From contig NZ_CP101417.1 of assembly GCF_024339125.1 (NCBI RefSeq), forward strand, positions 992,001 to 1,056,000: 64,000 nucleotides of DNA, given 5' to 3'. Each line of letters starts with the position of its first letter. Within the stretch, counting starts at the first letter, position 1. This DNA comes from Xanthomonas hortorum (GTDB taxonomy: Bacteria > Pseudomonadota > Gammaproteobacteria > Xanthomonadales > Xanthomonadaceae). Positions 8,750-17,358 of the stretch are shown piece after piece. A program made the position numbers and the translations under genes. The notes under the pieces are model-generated. The model ran no database searches. It saw only the letters and a list, made by a program, of their open reading frames with translations, and had not been told where the DNA came from.

Positions 8750-9995
8750 TCTGCGTCACCTGCACACCTTCGGCGAACTCGATCCCCCGCAGCGGCTGTT
8801 GATGGGCCCGGGCCCGGTCAACGCACATCCGCGCGTGCTGCGCGCGATGGCGGCCGATCTGCTCGGCCAGTTCGATCCGGAAATGACCACCTACATGAAC
8901 GAGGTGATGGCGCTGTACCGGCCGCTGTTCGGCACCGAGAATCGCTGGACGTTTCTGGTCGATGGCACTGCGCGCGCCGGTATCGAAGCGGCCTTGGTCT
9001 CGCTGGTCACCCCGGGTGACCGCGTGCTGGTCATCAACTTCGGGCGCTTCGGCCTGCTGCTCACCGAAATCCTGGGCCGGCTCGGCGCCGAGGTGCATAC
9101 GGTGGATGCGCCTTGGGGCGAGGTGGTGCCGCTGAGCGCGATTGCCGAAGCGATCGAGCGCGTGGCACCCAAGCTGGTGGCCACCGTGCACGGCGACACT
9201 TCCACCACGATGGCGCAGCCGCTCGACGGCCTCGGCACGCTGTGCCGCGCGGCCGGCGCGCTGAGTTACGTGGATGCCACCGCCACCATCGGCGGGATGG
9301 AGATCGCCAGCGATCGCTGGGATGTGGACGTGGTGACCGGCGGCTTACAGAAATGCCTGGGCGGGCCATCCGGCTCGGCACCGATCACCGTGTCCGAACG
9401 TGCGGCCGAGGCGATCTTCGCGCGCCGCCATGTCGAACGCGGCATCGTGCGCGACGACATCGTCAACGGCAGCGGGCCACGCATCGCCTCGAATTATTTC
9501 GATCTGGCGATGATCATGGATTACTGGTCCGACAAACGCCTCAACCACCACACCGAAGCCACCACCATGCTCTACGGCGCCCGCGAATGCGCGCGTGTGG
9601 CCCTGCAGGAAGGGTTGGATGCACGCTTCGCCCGCCATGCTGCGGCCGGGCGCGCGGTGAGTGCCGGCATCCGTGCATTGGGGCTGGAGGTGTTCGGCGA
9701 CGATGCGTACCGCATGACCAATGTTACCGGCGTGGTGATTCCGCCAGGCATCGACAGCGATGCGGTGCGTCGACGCATGCGCGAGGATTTCGAGATCGAG
9801 ATCGGCACCGCGTTCGGGCCGTTGCAAGGCGGGATCTGGCGCATCGGCGCGATGGGCTACAACGCGATGAAGCACAAGGTGTTGATCACCCTGGCCGCGC
9901 TGGAAGCCGTGTTGCGCGCCGAAGGCTATGCGTGCACACCAGGGCTGGCGGTGGAAGCCGCACTGGCGGCCTGGCATGCGGAGCCGCATGCATGA
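8739..9995 (+). CDS. pucG: ureidoglycine-glyoxylate aminotransferase (alanine-glyoxylate transaminase family)
   Basis: This 418-residue PLP enzyme is of fold type I, class V. It opens with MGPGPVNAHPRVLRAM, typical of alanine-glyoxylate / serine-pyruvate transaminases, and has the PLP lysine in GGLQKCLGGPSG (K205). The family includes PucG, which transfers the amino group of S-ureidoglycine to glyoxylate, giving oxalurate and glycine. The operon position, between allantoate amidohydrolase and allantoinase and with hpxZ nearby, supports that role over plain alanine-glyoxylate exchange. The start is read as TTG 8739 with GGGAG upstream. The 3' end overlaps the next ATG in an ATGA. Confidence 0.85.
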   Translation: MSPDLRHLHTFGELDPPQRLLMGPGPVNAHPRVLRAMAADLLGQFDPEMTTYMNEVMALYRPLFGTENRWTFLVDGTARAGIEAALVSLVTPGDRVLVINFGRFGLLLTEILGRLGAEVHTVDAPWGEVVPLSAIAEAIERVAPKLVATVHGDTSTTMAQPLDGLGTLCRAAGALSYVDATATIGGMEIASDRWDVDVVTGGLQKCLGGPSGSAPITVSERAAEAIFARRHVERGIVRDDIVNGSGPRIASNYFDLAMIMDYWSDKRLNHHTEATTMLYGARECARVALQEGLDARFARHAAAGRAVSAGIRALGLEVFGDDAYRMTNVTGVVIPPGIDSDAVRRRMREDFEIEIGTAFGPLQGGIWRIGAMGYNAMKHKVLITLAALEAVLRAEGYACTPGLAVEAALAAWHAEPHA

Positions 9996-10882
9996 GCACA
10001 GCGCGCGACCTGATCGGCTATGGCGCCACCCCGCCTGCGGCGCAGTGGCCCGGTGGCGCGCGCATCGCGGTGCAGTTCGTCATCAACTACGAAGAAGGCG
10101 CAGAGAACTGCGTGCTCAACGGCGATGCCGGCTCGGAAGCGTTTCTATCGGAAATGGTCGGCACGCAATCGCAGCATGGTACGCGCGCCATGGCGATGGA
10201 AAGCCTGTACGAATACGGCAGCCGCGCCGGCTTCTGGCGGCTGCATCGGCTGTTCACCGCGCGCAACGTGCCGGTGACCGTGTTCGGCGTGGCGCAGGCA
10301 TTGGCCTCCAATCCCGAGGCAGTGGCCGCGATGCAGGCAGCAGACTGGGAAATCGCCAGCCACGGCCTGCGCTGGATCGACTATCAACACGTGGATGAAG
10401 CCACCGAACGGGCGCATATCGCCGAGGCTATCGCCGTGCATACCCGCGTCACCGGCAGTCGCCCGCTGGGCTGGTATCAGGGCCGCACCAGCCCCAACAC
10501 TGCGCGCCTGGTCGCCGAAGAAGGCGGCTTTGTCTACGACGCCGACAGCTACGCCGACGATGTGCCGTACTACGCCCATCAACATGGCCGTGCGCAGTTG
10601 ATCGTGCCGTACACGCTGGATGCCAACGACATGAAGTTCGTCGCCTACAACGGCTTTGCCGATGGCGAGCCGTTCTTCCGCTATCTGCGCGACAGCTTCG
10701 AGCAACTACGCAGCGAAGGCGGGCGCATGCTGTCGATCGGCCTGCACGCGCGCATCGTCGGCAAGCCCGCACGCGCGGCCGCACTGGCGCGCTTTGTCGA
10801 TCACGTGCTGGCCAGCGGCGATGCGTGGGTGGCGCGCCGCATCGACATCGCACGCCACTGGCTGCAGGTAAACCCGGCATGA
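9992..10882 (+). CDS. puuE: allantoinase PuuE (polysaccharide-deacetylase fold)
   Basis: This 296-residue protein belongs to the NodB-like deacetylase fold and matches the metal-independent allantoinase PuuE rather than the amidohydrolase AllB. Visible family features are the VQFVINYEEGAENCVLNGD opening, EIASHGLRWIDYQ, WYQGRTSPNTARLV, YDADSYADDVPYY and the final SIGLHARIVGKPAR. It hydrolyses allantoin to allantoate. The length matches the family's roughly 300 residues. The ATG 9992 overlaps the previous TGA as ATGA, and its own TGA overlaps the hpxZ ATG in the same way, implying translational coupling. Confidence 0.92.
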   Translation: MSTARDLIGYGATPPAAQWPGGARIAVQFVINYEEGAENCVLNGDAGSEAFLSEMVGTQSQHGTRAMAMESLYEYGSRAGFWRLHRLFTARNVPVTVFGVAQALASNPEAVAAMQAADWEIASHGLRWIDYQHVDEATERAHIAEAIAVHTRVTGSRPLGWYQGRTSPNTARLVAEEGGFVYDADSYADDVPYYAHQHGRAQLIVPYTLDANDMKFVAYNGFADGEPFFRYLRDSFEQLRSEGGRMLSIGLHARIVGKPARAAALARFVDHVLASGDAWVARRIDIARHWLQVNPA

Positions 10883-11274
10883 GCATCCACGCCTCCGACG
10901 TCGATCTGCCCGAGGTGATCGCGCAAGTGACTGCCGCCTTCCATGCCTACGAGGATGCCTTGATGGGCGATGACATCGCCGCGATGGATGCGCTGTTTCA
11001 CGCCGCGCCAAGCACGGTGCGCTATGGCGTAGGCGAAGTGCTGTACGGCATCGAGGCGATCCGCGCGTTTCGCATCGGCCGCGGCGGTTCGCCGCAGCGC
11101 CGGCTCGCGCATGTGCAAGTGCACGGCTTCGGCCGCGATTTCGCCACCACGCATGCGGAATTCGTTCGCGACGGCAGCAGCGCGCGCGGCCGCCAGAGCC
11201 AGAGCTGGGTGCGCTTTGCCGATGGCTGGAAAGTGGTGGCCGCGCATGTCTCCCTGCAAGGCACGCACGCATGA
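10879..11274 (+). CDS. hpxZ: oxalurate catabolism protein HpxZ (DUF3225, SnoaL-like)
   Basis: This 131-residue protein has the small SnoaL/NTF2-like fold. The visible pattern AFHAYEDALMGDDIAAMDALF and the YGVGEVLYGIEAIRAFR stretch are typical of HpxZ. In Klebsiella the protein is linked to oxalurate use, though its biochemical role is not settled. Its presence fits a pathway in which the neighbouring aminotransferase makes oxalurate. No HpxW- or HpxX/Y-like partners are visible in the window. Both ends overlap neighbours in ATGA junctions. Confidence 0.85.
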   Translation: MSIHASDVDLPEVIAQVTAAFHAYEDALMGDDIAAMDALFHAAPSTVRYGVGEVLYGIEAIRAFRIGRGGSPQRRLAHVQVHGFGRDFATTHAEFVRDGSSARGRQSQSWVRFADGWKVVAAHVSLQGTHA

Positions 11275-11762
11275 GCGTGGTCGATGCCAACGCGCTGGAC
11301 AATGCCGCCTTCGTGGCGCGCTACCGCGAGTTGTTCGAGCACTCGCCGTGGGTGGTCGAACGCGCCGCACAGCGGCGCCCGTTCGACGATGTACATCGCG
11401 GGCTGATGCAGGTGGTGCTGGAAGCCTCGCAGGTGGATCAGATCGCCTTGATCCGCGCGCACCCGGAGCTGGCCGGCAAGGCCGCGATCGATCGCACACT
11501 CACGGCAGCATCGGCCGCCGAACAGGCCTCGGCCGGGCTGGATCGGCTCAGCGAAGCCGAGTTCAAGCGCTTCCATGCACTCAATCAGGCGTATCGCCAT
11601 CGTTTCGGATTTCCATTCGTGATCTGCGTGCGGCTGCACGACAAGGCCGGCATTTTTGCCGCGCTGGAACGGCGGCTGGACGCATCGCGCAGCGAAGAAA
11701 TTTCCACCGCCCTCGCCGAGATCGGCAAGATCGTTCACCTGCGCCTGGAGGCACTGCCATGA
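11271..11762 (+). CDS. uraD: 2-oxo-4-hydroxy-4-carboxy-5-ureidoimidazoline (OHCU) decarboxylase
   Basis: This 163-residue protein matches the all-helical OHCU decarboxylase family. The catalytic histidine is in RAHPELAGKAA (H64), followed by the ASAGLDRLSEAEFKRFHALN helix and the FGFPFVICVR motif. It converts OHCU into S-allantoin, the step after HIU hydrolase. It is coupled by ATGA overlaps to hpxZ upstream and hpyO downstream. Confidence 0.93.
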   Translation: MSVVDANALDNAAFVARYRELFEHSPWVVERAAQRRPFDDVHRGLMQVVLEASQVDQIALIRAHPELAGKAAIDRTLTAASAAEQASAGLDRLSEAEFKRFHALNQAYRHRFGFPFVICVRLHDKAGIFAALERRLDASRSEEISTALAEIGKIVHLRLEALP

Positions 11763-13180
11763 GCCTGGCCCAACTCGAACGCGAGCTCCACCACGATCTG
11801 CAACGCCTGGCCCACGGCGGCGACGCATGGACGCAGCCGCACGTGCATCCGGCCGGGCATGTGTATGACGTGGTGATTGTCGGCGCCGGCCAGAGCGGCC
11901 TGGGCGCGGCGTTCGCGCTGCAACGCGAGCGCGTGCACAACGTGCTGGTCATCGATGAAAACGCGGCCGGACAGGAAGGTCCGTGGGTGACCTACGCGCG
12001 CATGCAGACCTTGCGCACGCCCAAGCAGATCACCTCAATCGACCTGGGCGTGCCATCGCTGACCTTCCGCGCCTGGTGGGAGGCGCAACACGGCGTCGCC
12101 GGCTGGGACGCACTCGACAAGATTCCACGCGGCAGCTGGATGGATTATCTGCGCTGGTACCGCGCCGTGCTGCGCCTGCCGGTGCGTAACGCCACGCAAC
12201 TGGCGCGGGTGGAACCGGACGTGGCGCCTGGCATCCATCGCCTGCATCTGGCGATGGGCGCACCGCTGTTGACGCGCAAACTGATCCTGGCCACCGGCAT
12301 CCAGGGCGGCGGGCAATGGATGGTGCCGGAGTGGATCAGCCGCGCCCTGCCCGCGCAGCGCTATGCGCATACCTCCGGCCATATCGATTTCGCTGCACTG
12401 GCCGGCAAGCGGGTGGGCATTCTGGGCGGCGGCGCCTCCGCATTCGACAACGCCTGTTTCGCGCTGGATCAAGGCGTTGCCACTGCCGAAGTGTTCGTGC
12501 GCCGCAGCGAATTGCCGCGCATCAATCCGTTCCGCCACATGGAGCAGGCCGGCATCATTCCGCGCTTTCTGACGCTGCCCGATGCGGACAAGTACCGCAT
12601 GATGGCCAGCTTCTTCGCGCACAACCAGCCGCCGACCAACGACACCTTCCAGCGCGCCTGCGCGCATGCCGGCTTTGCGCTGCATCTGGGCGCGCCATGG
12701 CTGGAGGTGGCCGAGCGCGAAGGCGAGGTGGTGGTGCGCACACCGCAGGGCGAACATCGCTTCGATTTTCTGGCGGTGGCCACCGGCTTGGTCACCGACC
12801 CGCAGCTGCGCCCGGAACTGGCCGCGCTGTCCGGGCGCATCGCCTGCTGGGCCGACCGCTACCAGCCGCCGCCGGGCCAGGCCAATCCGGTACTGGATGC
12901 GCATCCCTACCTTGGGCCTGGCTTCGAACTGCTGCCGCGCACGCCCGAGGATGCGGCGTTGCTGCACGGGCTTTTCGCCTTCAACTATTCGGCGCTGATC
13001 AACCACGGCCCTTCGGCGGCGGCATTGTCCGGGCTCAAGGTCGCGCTACCGCGGCTGGCACGCGCGGTGGCCGATCAGCTGTTCCTGGACGATCGCCAGG
13101 CCATCGTCGACAGCTACCTGGCCTACGACCAGCCCGAATTCATCGGCCAATGGCCGCAACCGACCCAGGCGGTGGCATGA
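11759..13180 (+). CDS. hpyO: FAD-dependent urate hydroxylase, HpyO type
   Basis: This 473-residue flavoprotein has two dinucleotide folds: an FAD site VIVGAGQSGLG (residues 39-49) and an NAD(P)H site GILGGGASAFD near 220-230, the layout of FMO-like monooxygenases. HpyO of X. campestris was reported as a urate hydroxylase not homologous to HpxO, which has the para-hydroxybenzoate hydroxylase fold. The operon here lacks uricase and HpxO but has the next two enzymes (HIU hydrolase and OHCU decarboxylase), so this gene should supply urate to 5-hydroxyisourate. The true start is ATG 11759, overlapping the uraD stop; upstream in-frame codons lie inside uraD. Assignment rests on fold plus context. 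Confidence 0.85.
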   Translation: MSLAQLERELHHDLQRLAHGGDAWTQPHVHPAGHVYDVVIVGAGQSGLGAAFALQRERVHNVLVIDENAAGQEGPWVTYARMQTLRTPKQITSIDLGVPSLTFRAWWEAQHGVAGWDALDKIPRGSWMDYLRWYRAVLRLPVRNATQLARVEPDVAPGIHRLHLAMGAPLLTRKLILATGIQGGGQWMVPEWISRALPAQRYAHTSGHIDFAALAGKRVGILGGGASAFDNACFALDQGVATAEVFVRRSELPRINPFRHMEQAGIIPRFLTLPDADKYRMMASFFAHNQPPTNDTFQRACAHAGFALHLGAPWLEVAEREGEVVVRTPQGEHRFDFLAVATGLVTDPQLRPELAALSGRIACWADRYQPPPGQANPVLDAHPYLGPGFELLPRTPEDAALLHGLFAFNYSALINHGPSAAALSGLKVALPRLARAVADQLFLDDRQAIVDSYLAYDQPEFIGQWPQPTQAVA

Positions 13181-13509
13181 GCACGCTCTCTACGCATGTG
13201 CTGGATACCGCCAGCGGCCGCCCCGCCGCAGGTATCGCGTTGCGCCTGTTCGCTGGCGAGACGCTGCGCTTCGAGGGTGTCACCAATGCCGATGGGCGCT
13301 GCCCGGAACTGGCCGCGCTCACGCTGCAACCGGGCCGGTATCGGCTGGAATTCGAGGTAGCCGGGTATTGGCGCACAACCGGCGTAGCGTTGACCGACCC
13401 GCCGTTTCTGGAGCAGGTGCCGATCGCCTTCGGCATCGCCGACGAGGGCCACTACCACGTGCCGCTGCTGCTTTCGCCGTACGGGTATTCCACTTATCGC
13501 GGCAGCTGA
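13177..13509 (+). CDS. uraH: 5-hydroxyisourate hydrolase (transthyretin-like protein)
   Basis: This 110-residue protein is a full-length HIU hydrolase. The family signatures are present: STHVLDTASGRPA at the N-terminus with histidine 7, the GRYRLEF arginine region, FGIADEGHYHVPLLLSPYGY, and the invariant C-terminal YRGS. It opens the ring of 5-hydroxyisourate made by HpyO to give OHCU. It is the last gene of the urate operon and starts inside the hpyO stop in an ATGA overlap. Confidence 0.96.
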   Translation: MSTLSTHVLDTASGRPAAGIALRLFAGETLRFEGVTNADGRCPELAALTLQPGRYRLEFEVAGYWRTTGVALTDPPFLEQVPIAFGIADEGHYHVPLLLSPYGYSTYRGS

Positions 13510-13612
13510 GCGACTTCAGGTCCGCAACGGACAGGGTCGGCATATGCCGCGTTGCGCATCGGCCCCGTAGAATGACGCCTTTCCGGCGACAGGCCGGGGC
13601 CCCGGAATTGTC

Positions 13613-14086
13613 ATGATCCACAACGATGTACTGCGCAGCATCCGTTACATGCTCGACCTCAGCGACGACAAGGTGGTGGAAATCACCCACCTGGCCGACC
13701 CGGAGTTCGCGCTCGACAAGGCGCAGTTGCAGGCCTGGCTGAAGAAGGAAGACGAGCCCGGCTTCGAACCCTGCCCCGACGCGATGATGGCGCGCTTTCT
13801 CGATGGTCTGGTGCTGCGCTTCCGCGGCCGCGACGAGAGTCAGCCGGTGCGCCCGCTGGAGACCCGCGTCGGCAACAACCTGGTGTTGAAGAAGCTGCGG
13901 GTGGCCTTCGAGCTGAAGGACGTGGACATGCACGCCATCTTCGCCAGCGCCGGCTTCCCGTTGTCCAAGCCGGAGTTGTCTGCGCTGTTCCGCCAGCCCG
14001 GCCACAAGAATTTCCGCCCTTGCCTGGACCAGTTGCTGCGTGCCTTCCTCAAAGGCCTGACCGCCCGGATGCGCGAAGCGGGTTGA
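13613..14086 (+). CDS. DUF1456 (YehS-like) protein
   Basis: This 157-residue cytoplasmic protein contains two related halves. Each has a DVLRSIRYMLDLSDDKVVEI-type helix, seen again as LVLKKLRVAFELKDVDMHAI, and each ends in a FLDGL or FLKGL motif followed by RFRGR or ARMRE. This is the DUF1456 / YehS family, which has no known biochemical function. It has its own start (ATG 13613) about 100 bases after uraH and need not belong to the urate operon. Confidence 0.88.
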   Translation: MIHNDVLRSIRYMLDLSDDKVVEITHLADPEFALDKAQLQAWLKKEDEPGFEPCPDAMMARFLDGLVLRFRGRDESQPVRPLETRVGNNLVLKKLRVAFELKDVDMHAIFASAGFPLSKPELSALFRQPGHKNFRPCLDQLLRAFLKGLTARMREAG

Positions 14087-14142
14087 TGCCTGGGTGGTGA
14101 GATTGGCCTGGCCTGGCCGTCTGCCGCGTGTCACGAGCAACG

Positions 14143-14177
14143 GGTTGCCGGTTGCCGGTTGCCGGTTGCCGGTTGCC
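14143..14177. repeat. heptanucleotide tandem repeat (GGTTGCC)x5
   Basis: Five exact tandem copies of GGTTGCC are followed by a partial unit. Such arrays change copy number by slippage and can serve as strain markers. No coding role is evident. Confidence 0.95.
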
Positions 14178-14254
14178 GGTGCAGCTTGGAACTTTTCAAC
14201 GCGGTGCGGCTAGGTCAGTAGCAGAGCAGCTGATCTGCTGCTTGGCTGCAGGGC

Positions 14255-14330
14255 CCTTGCCCGCCCACCATCGCGGGACACGCCGCAAGTACGTCCATGT
14301 AGGCTCTTACGCGACGGTGGGCGGACAAGG
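14255..14330. repeat. inverted-repeat element, family II, copy 1 (internally deleted)
   Basis: The left arm CCTTGCCCGCCCACC and right arm GGTGGGCGGACAAGG bound this copy. Together with 23 bases upstream it matches copy 2 over 77 bases (14232-14308 against 14524-14600) with one mismatch. It lacks the central GCGGCATCCATGCCGC hairpin. Confidence 0.88.
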
Positions 14331-14546
14331 ACTCGTCGAAATGGTCGGTCTGCGTAGCTTTCAACAAAGCAACCGACTAATTCTCTGGTGCGGTGAGGGC
14401 ACCGTGCACTCGACCGACAAGGCTTTTTACCTGAGCTTCTGATTGCATCTAAACGGCGCTACGACTCAGTTCTAGTGTGTCGAAGTGATTGCTTAGCACG
14501 GATAGATCAGTTGCAGAGCGGATGATCTGCTGCTTGGCTGCAGGGC

Positions 14547-14648
14547 CCTTGCCCGCCCACCATCGCGGGACACGCCGCAAGTACGTCCGTGTAGGCTCTT
14601 CTGCGGCATCCATGCCGCATAAGGTCCCGCGACGGTGGGCGGGCAAGG
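14547..14648. repeat. inverted-repeat element, family II, copy 2 (full length)
   Basis: This is a 102-base palindromic unit: CCTTGCCCGCCCACC at one end, GGTGGGCGGGCAAGG at the other, CGCGGGAC / GTCCCGCG just inside, and a small GCGGCATCCATGCCGC hairpin within the interior. It has the shape of a non-autonomous MITE-like or REP-like intergenic element. Confidence 0.88.
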
Positions 14649-14817
14649 ACCAGGCGAGAGTGTCGGTATGCATAGTGCAAGCAATGCAGGACGTTCTTCT
14701 GATTGGCTAGCTATCGTGTCGTTCTGCGACCCGTACCAGCAAGCCCACGCACTTCCGAGACGCTCAGCTTTTTACCCGGCGACCGACCAACATTCTGGTG
14801 CGGTGTCCTCGCCGATT

Positions 14818-14884
14818 GCGGGACCGTGTGGCGGCATGGATGCCGCCACCGAGCCTCCACGGACGGATTCACGGCGTGTCCCGC
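14818..14884. repeat. inverted-repeat element, family II, copy 3 (inverted, diverged)
   Basis: Read on the minus strand this segment gives GCGGGACACGCCGTGAATCC, a GGAGGCTC block, GGCGGCATCCATGCCGCC and GGTCCCGC. That matches the core of copy 2 in the opposite orientation with scattered changes. Confidence 0.75.
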
Positions 14885-14978
14885 GAGCGGTGAGGGCACC
14901 GCGCCCTCGACGAACTCAGCTCTTGATTGCATCTAGACGGATATCGACTGCGCGCCGCGCTGTCCCAAACGTTGTGCT

Positions 14979-15017
14979 GCACCACTCTTGCACTCAACGT
15001 GAGTGCAAGAGTGGTGC
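14979..15017 (-). terminator. perfect 18-bp hairpin downstream of the chemoreceptor gene
   Basis: The arms GCACCACTCTTGCACTCA (14979-14996) and TGAGTGCAAGAGTGGTGC (15000-15017) are exact complements separated by a 3-base ACG loop. The hairpin lies 41 bases after the chemoreceptor stop codon on the minus strand. There is no T tract, so it may stabilise the mRNA 3' end or be a protein-binding palindrome rather than a classical terminator. Confidence 0.55.
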
Positions 15018-15057
15018 GTCAGTGCTTCGGCAAGCAGTGACACGGCGATCTGGAGCC

Positions 15058-17175
15058 TTACGCCGCAGCCGCCAACCGCGGCCGGCGTGCATCCAGGCGG
15101 AACACCGACACCGCCTCGCTCAGTTCCACCGCCTGCTCTTCCATCGCACGTGCTGCCGCTGAGGCTTCTTCCACCAGCGCGGCATTGCGCTGAGTGGTTT
15201 CGTCCATGTCGTTGACCGTGCGGGCGACCTGCTCGATGCCGGATGACTGCTCGCGCGACGCCGAAGAAATTTCCGCGATCAACGTGGTCACCTGCTGCAC
15301 CGATTGCACGATCTGCTGCATCGTCTGCCCGGCCTGATCCACGCGTGCGCTGCCGCGCTCCACGCTGGCCACCGAGGCCTCGATCAACTGCTTGACCTCC
15401 TTGGCGGCGCCAGCCGAGCGCTGCGCCAGCGCGCGCACTTCCGAAGCGACCACGGCGAAACCACGGCCCTGTTCGCCCGCACGTGCGGCTTCCACCGCTG
15501 CGTTCAACGCCAGGATATTGGTCTGGAACGCGATGCCGTCGATGACACTGATGATCTCGGCGATTTTCTTGGACGAAACTTCGATCTCGCCCATGGTGTC
15601 GACCACGCTGGCCACCATCTCGCCACCGCGGCCGGCGATCTCGGCGGCGGCTTGCGCACCGCGGCTGGCCTGCTGCGCGGTGTCCGAATTCTGCCGCACG
15701 GTGGAGGTGAGTTCTTCCATCGAAGCGGCGGTTTCTTCCAGATTGGCGGCCTGCTGTTCAGTGCGCTGCGCCAGATCGTTGTTGCCGGCGGCGATCTCTG
15801 CCGAGGCGGTGCGAATGGTCTGTGCGGCCACGGTGATATCGCCGACGATATCGGTCAGGCGCTGCACGGTGGCATTGGCATCGTCGCGCATGCGCGCGAA
15901 CACGCCCTGCTGGTTGCCGTGCATGCGTGCGGTCAGGTCGCCCTCGGCAATCGCCTTGAGCAGCTGCGACAACTCGGCCAGATTCTGGTCCACGTTCTGC
16001 ATCAAGCCATTGAGGCCGGTGACCATGCCGCGGAATTCGAACTGGTAGGCCTCGGCATTGCCGCGCGTGGCGAAGTCGCCCGCCGCAGCGGCTTCGACCA
16101 GGCCACGGATTTCGCCATTGATCGCTGCCAGATTGCGCTTGGTGGCGTCCATCGCTTCGGTGATCTGCGCTTTTTCGCCCGGCAAACGCGGCATATCCAC
16201 CGACATGTCGCCCACCGCGTAACGCTGCATCACCTGCAGCATGCTGCCGATCAATTCCACCTGCGCGCCGATCAAACCATTGGTGTCGTCGACCATGCGG
16301 CCGTAAGCACCCTGAAAGGCGTGCGCGTCCATGCGGTAACTCATCTGCCCGGCTTCGTGGCGCTGCGCCATGTCGGCCTGTGCGGTGGAGACGTCGGTCA
16401 GCGTGGTGACCACCTGCCCCATGGCCTGACCGAGCAAGCCGATTTCATCGCGATTGCTGACCACCGCGCGTGCCGACAGATCGCCGGCGGCCACCGAGCG
16501 TGCCGCACGTGCAACGGTTTCGATCGGGCGCACGATCGAGCGGCGGATCCACCAACCCAACACGACCACCAGACACAGCGCCGCAAACATCGTGGCCACC
16601 GCCGACAGCACCAGCTTGTGCTGCGCCGCCTGCGAACTGGCGAGCACGGCGGCATCGGCCAGGGTCTTGCTGCGCGTTACCAGCGCTTCCAGCGTCTGGC
16701 TGGGCGCACGGTCCATGCCCTTGACCAGTCGGTCGCCAACCTGGGTGTCGTAGCCGGCCTGCGCGAACTTGCCCAGCGCCGCTTCGTAATTGCTCTGCAA
16801 GGCCAGATGCGCCTTGGCGAAGTCCTGCGCCAGCGCGCGTGCCTGCGGGTCTTGGGTTGCCTTGATCAGCGCTTCGGTGCCTGCCTGTACCTTGGTGCCG
16901 TCCTTGCGGAAGGCGCTCAGGTGTTTGTCCAGCTGCGCCGGATCGCGGCCGCGGATCAGCACGTTCTTCCACTCCTGTACCTGCAAGCGGAAATCACGGC
17001 TGATCTCCTCGCTGCTGGAGGCCTGCGCCACTTCTGGCGGCACCTTGCCCGAGAGGCTCAGCCACGCCGTCCCCAAGCCGCCGAGCGCACACAGCAAGAT
17101 GACCGCCAGGCCAAGCGCAAGGGCGCCGAGCAGTTTGCTTTGCAGGCTGACGAACTTCGGGGTGGCAGCAGACAT
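15058..17175 (-). CDS. methyl-accepting chemotaxis protein
   Basis: This 705-residue chemoreceptor has a first membrane helix at residues 14-36, a short periplasmic four-helix-bundle-like domain, a second membrane helix near 190-212, and a HAMP domain with the conserved [21 protein letters not shown] long HAMP-like linker region follows ([35 protein letters not shown]). The cytoplasmic signalling hairpin is clear, with its tip in the [20 protein letters not shown] motif and [14 protein letters not shown]. No C-terminal pentapeptide for CheR/CheB docking is present. The start at ATG 17175 (MSAATPKFV) is chosen over upstream codons because the membrane helix follows directly. The ligand is unknown. 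Confidence 0.93.
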   Translation of the reverse strand: MSAATPKFVSLQSKLLGALALGLAVILLCALGGLGTAWLSLSGKVPPEVAQASSSEEISRDFRLQVQEWKNVLIRGRDPAQLDKHLSAFRKDGTKVQAGTEALIKATQDPQARALAQDFAKAHLALQSNYEAALGKFAQAGYDTQVGDRLVKGMDRAPSQTLEALVTRSKTLADAAVLASSQAAQHKLVLSAVATMFAALCLVVVLGWWIRRSIVRPIETVARAARSVAAGDLSARAVVSNRDEIGLLGQAMGQVVTTLTDVSTAQADMAQRHEAGQMSYRMDAHAFQGAYGRMVDDTNGLIGAQVELIGSMLQVMQRYAVGDMSVDMPRLPGEKAQITEAMDATKRNLAAINGEIRGLVEAAAAGDFATRGNAEAYQFEFRGMVTGLNGLMQNVDQNLAELSQLLKAIAEGDLTARMHGNQQGVFARMRDDANATVQRLTDIVGDITVAAQTIRTASAEIAAGNNDLAQRTEQQAANLEETAASMEELTSTVRQNSDTAQQASRGAQAAAEIAGRGGEMVASVVDTMGEIEVSSKKIAEIISVIDGIAFQTNILALNAAVEAARAGEQGRGFAVVASEVRALAQRSAGAAKEVKQLIEASVASVERGSARVDQAGQTMQQIVQSVQQVTTLIAEISSASREQSSGIEQVARTVNDMDETTQRNAALVEEASAAARAMEEQAVELSEAVSVFRLDARRPRLAAAA

Positions 17176-17358
17176 GGTGAATCCAGAGAGGGGATTACAC
17201 CGGTTATCGACACCCCTGCCCGGGTCTGAAGCAAGCCCGGCCTTCAAAATAGTCAGGTATGCCTTGGCAGAGACTTCGCCAATCGGCATTCCCTGACAGC
17301 CTTCACCCAGCAACCCGACCATCGCGCCGATTCGGGCCGCCCCGTATCCTTCCCGCGC

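Larger units (their letters stand above)
14087..15057. other. 971-bp intergenic repeat nest with no supported gene
   Basis: The gap between the DUF1456 gene and the chemoreceptor gene contains a heptamer tandem repeat, three copies of an inverted-repeat element, shared flanking blocks (TGGTGCGGTGAGGGCACCG near 14389 and related sequence near 14796 and 14887, and TTGATTGCATCTAGACGG near 14925, matched near 14440) and a perfect 18-bp hairpin. Short open frames here read through repeats and lack family matches. Confidence 0.75.

Noticed and set aside
11759-13180. Calling the flavoprotein a siderophore lysine/ornithine monooxygenase
   Set aside because: The FMO-like fold allows it, but the gene is locked by overlapping codons inside a urate operon that otherwise lacks a urate hydroxylase, so HpyO fits better.
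14143-14650. Possible CRISPR array in the repeat-rich gap
   Set aside because: The heptamer array has no spacers, and the larger repeats are palindromic units 292 bases apart rather than regular 28-37-base repeats. No cas genes are near.
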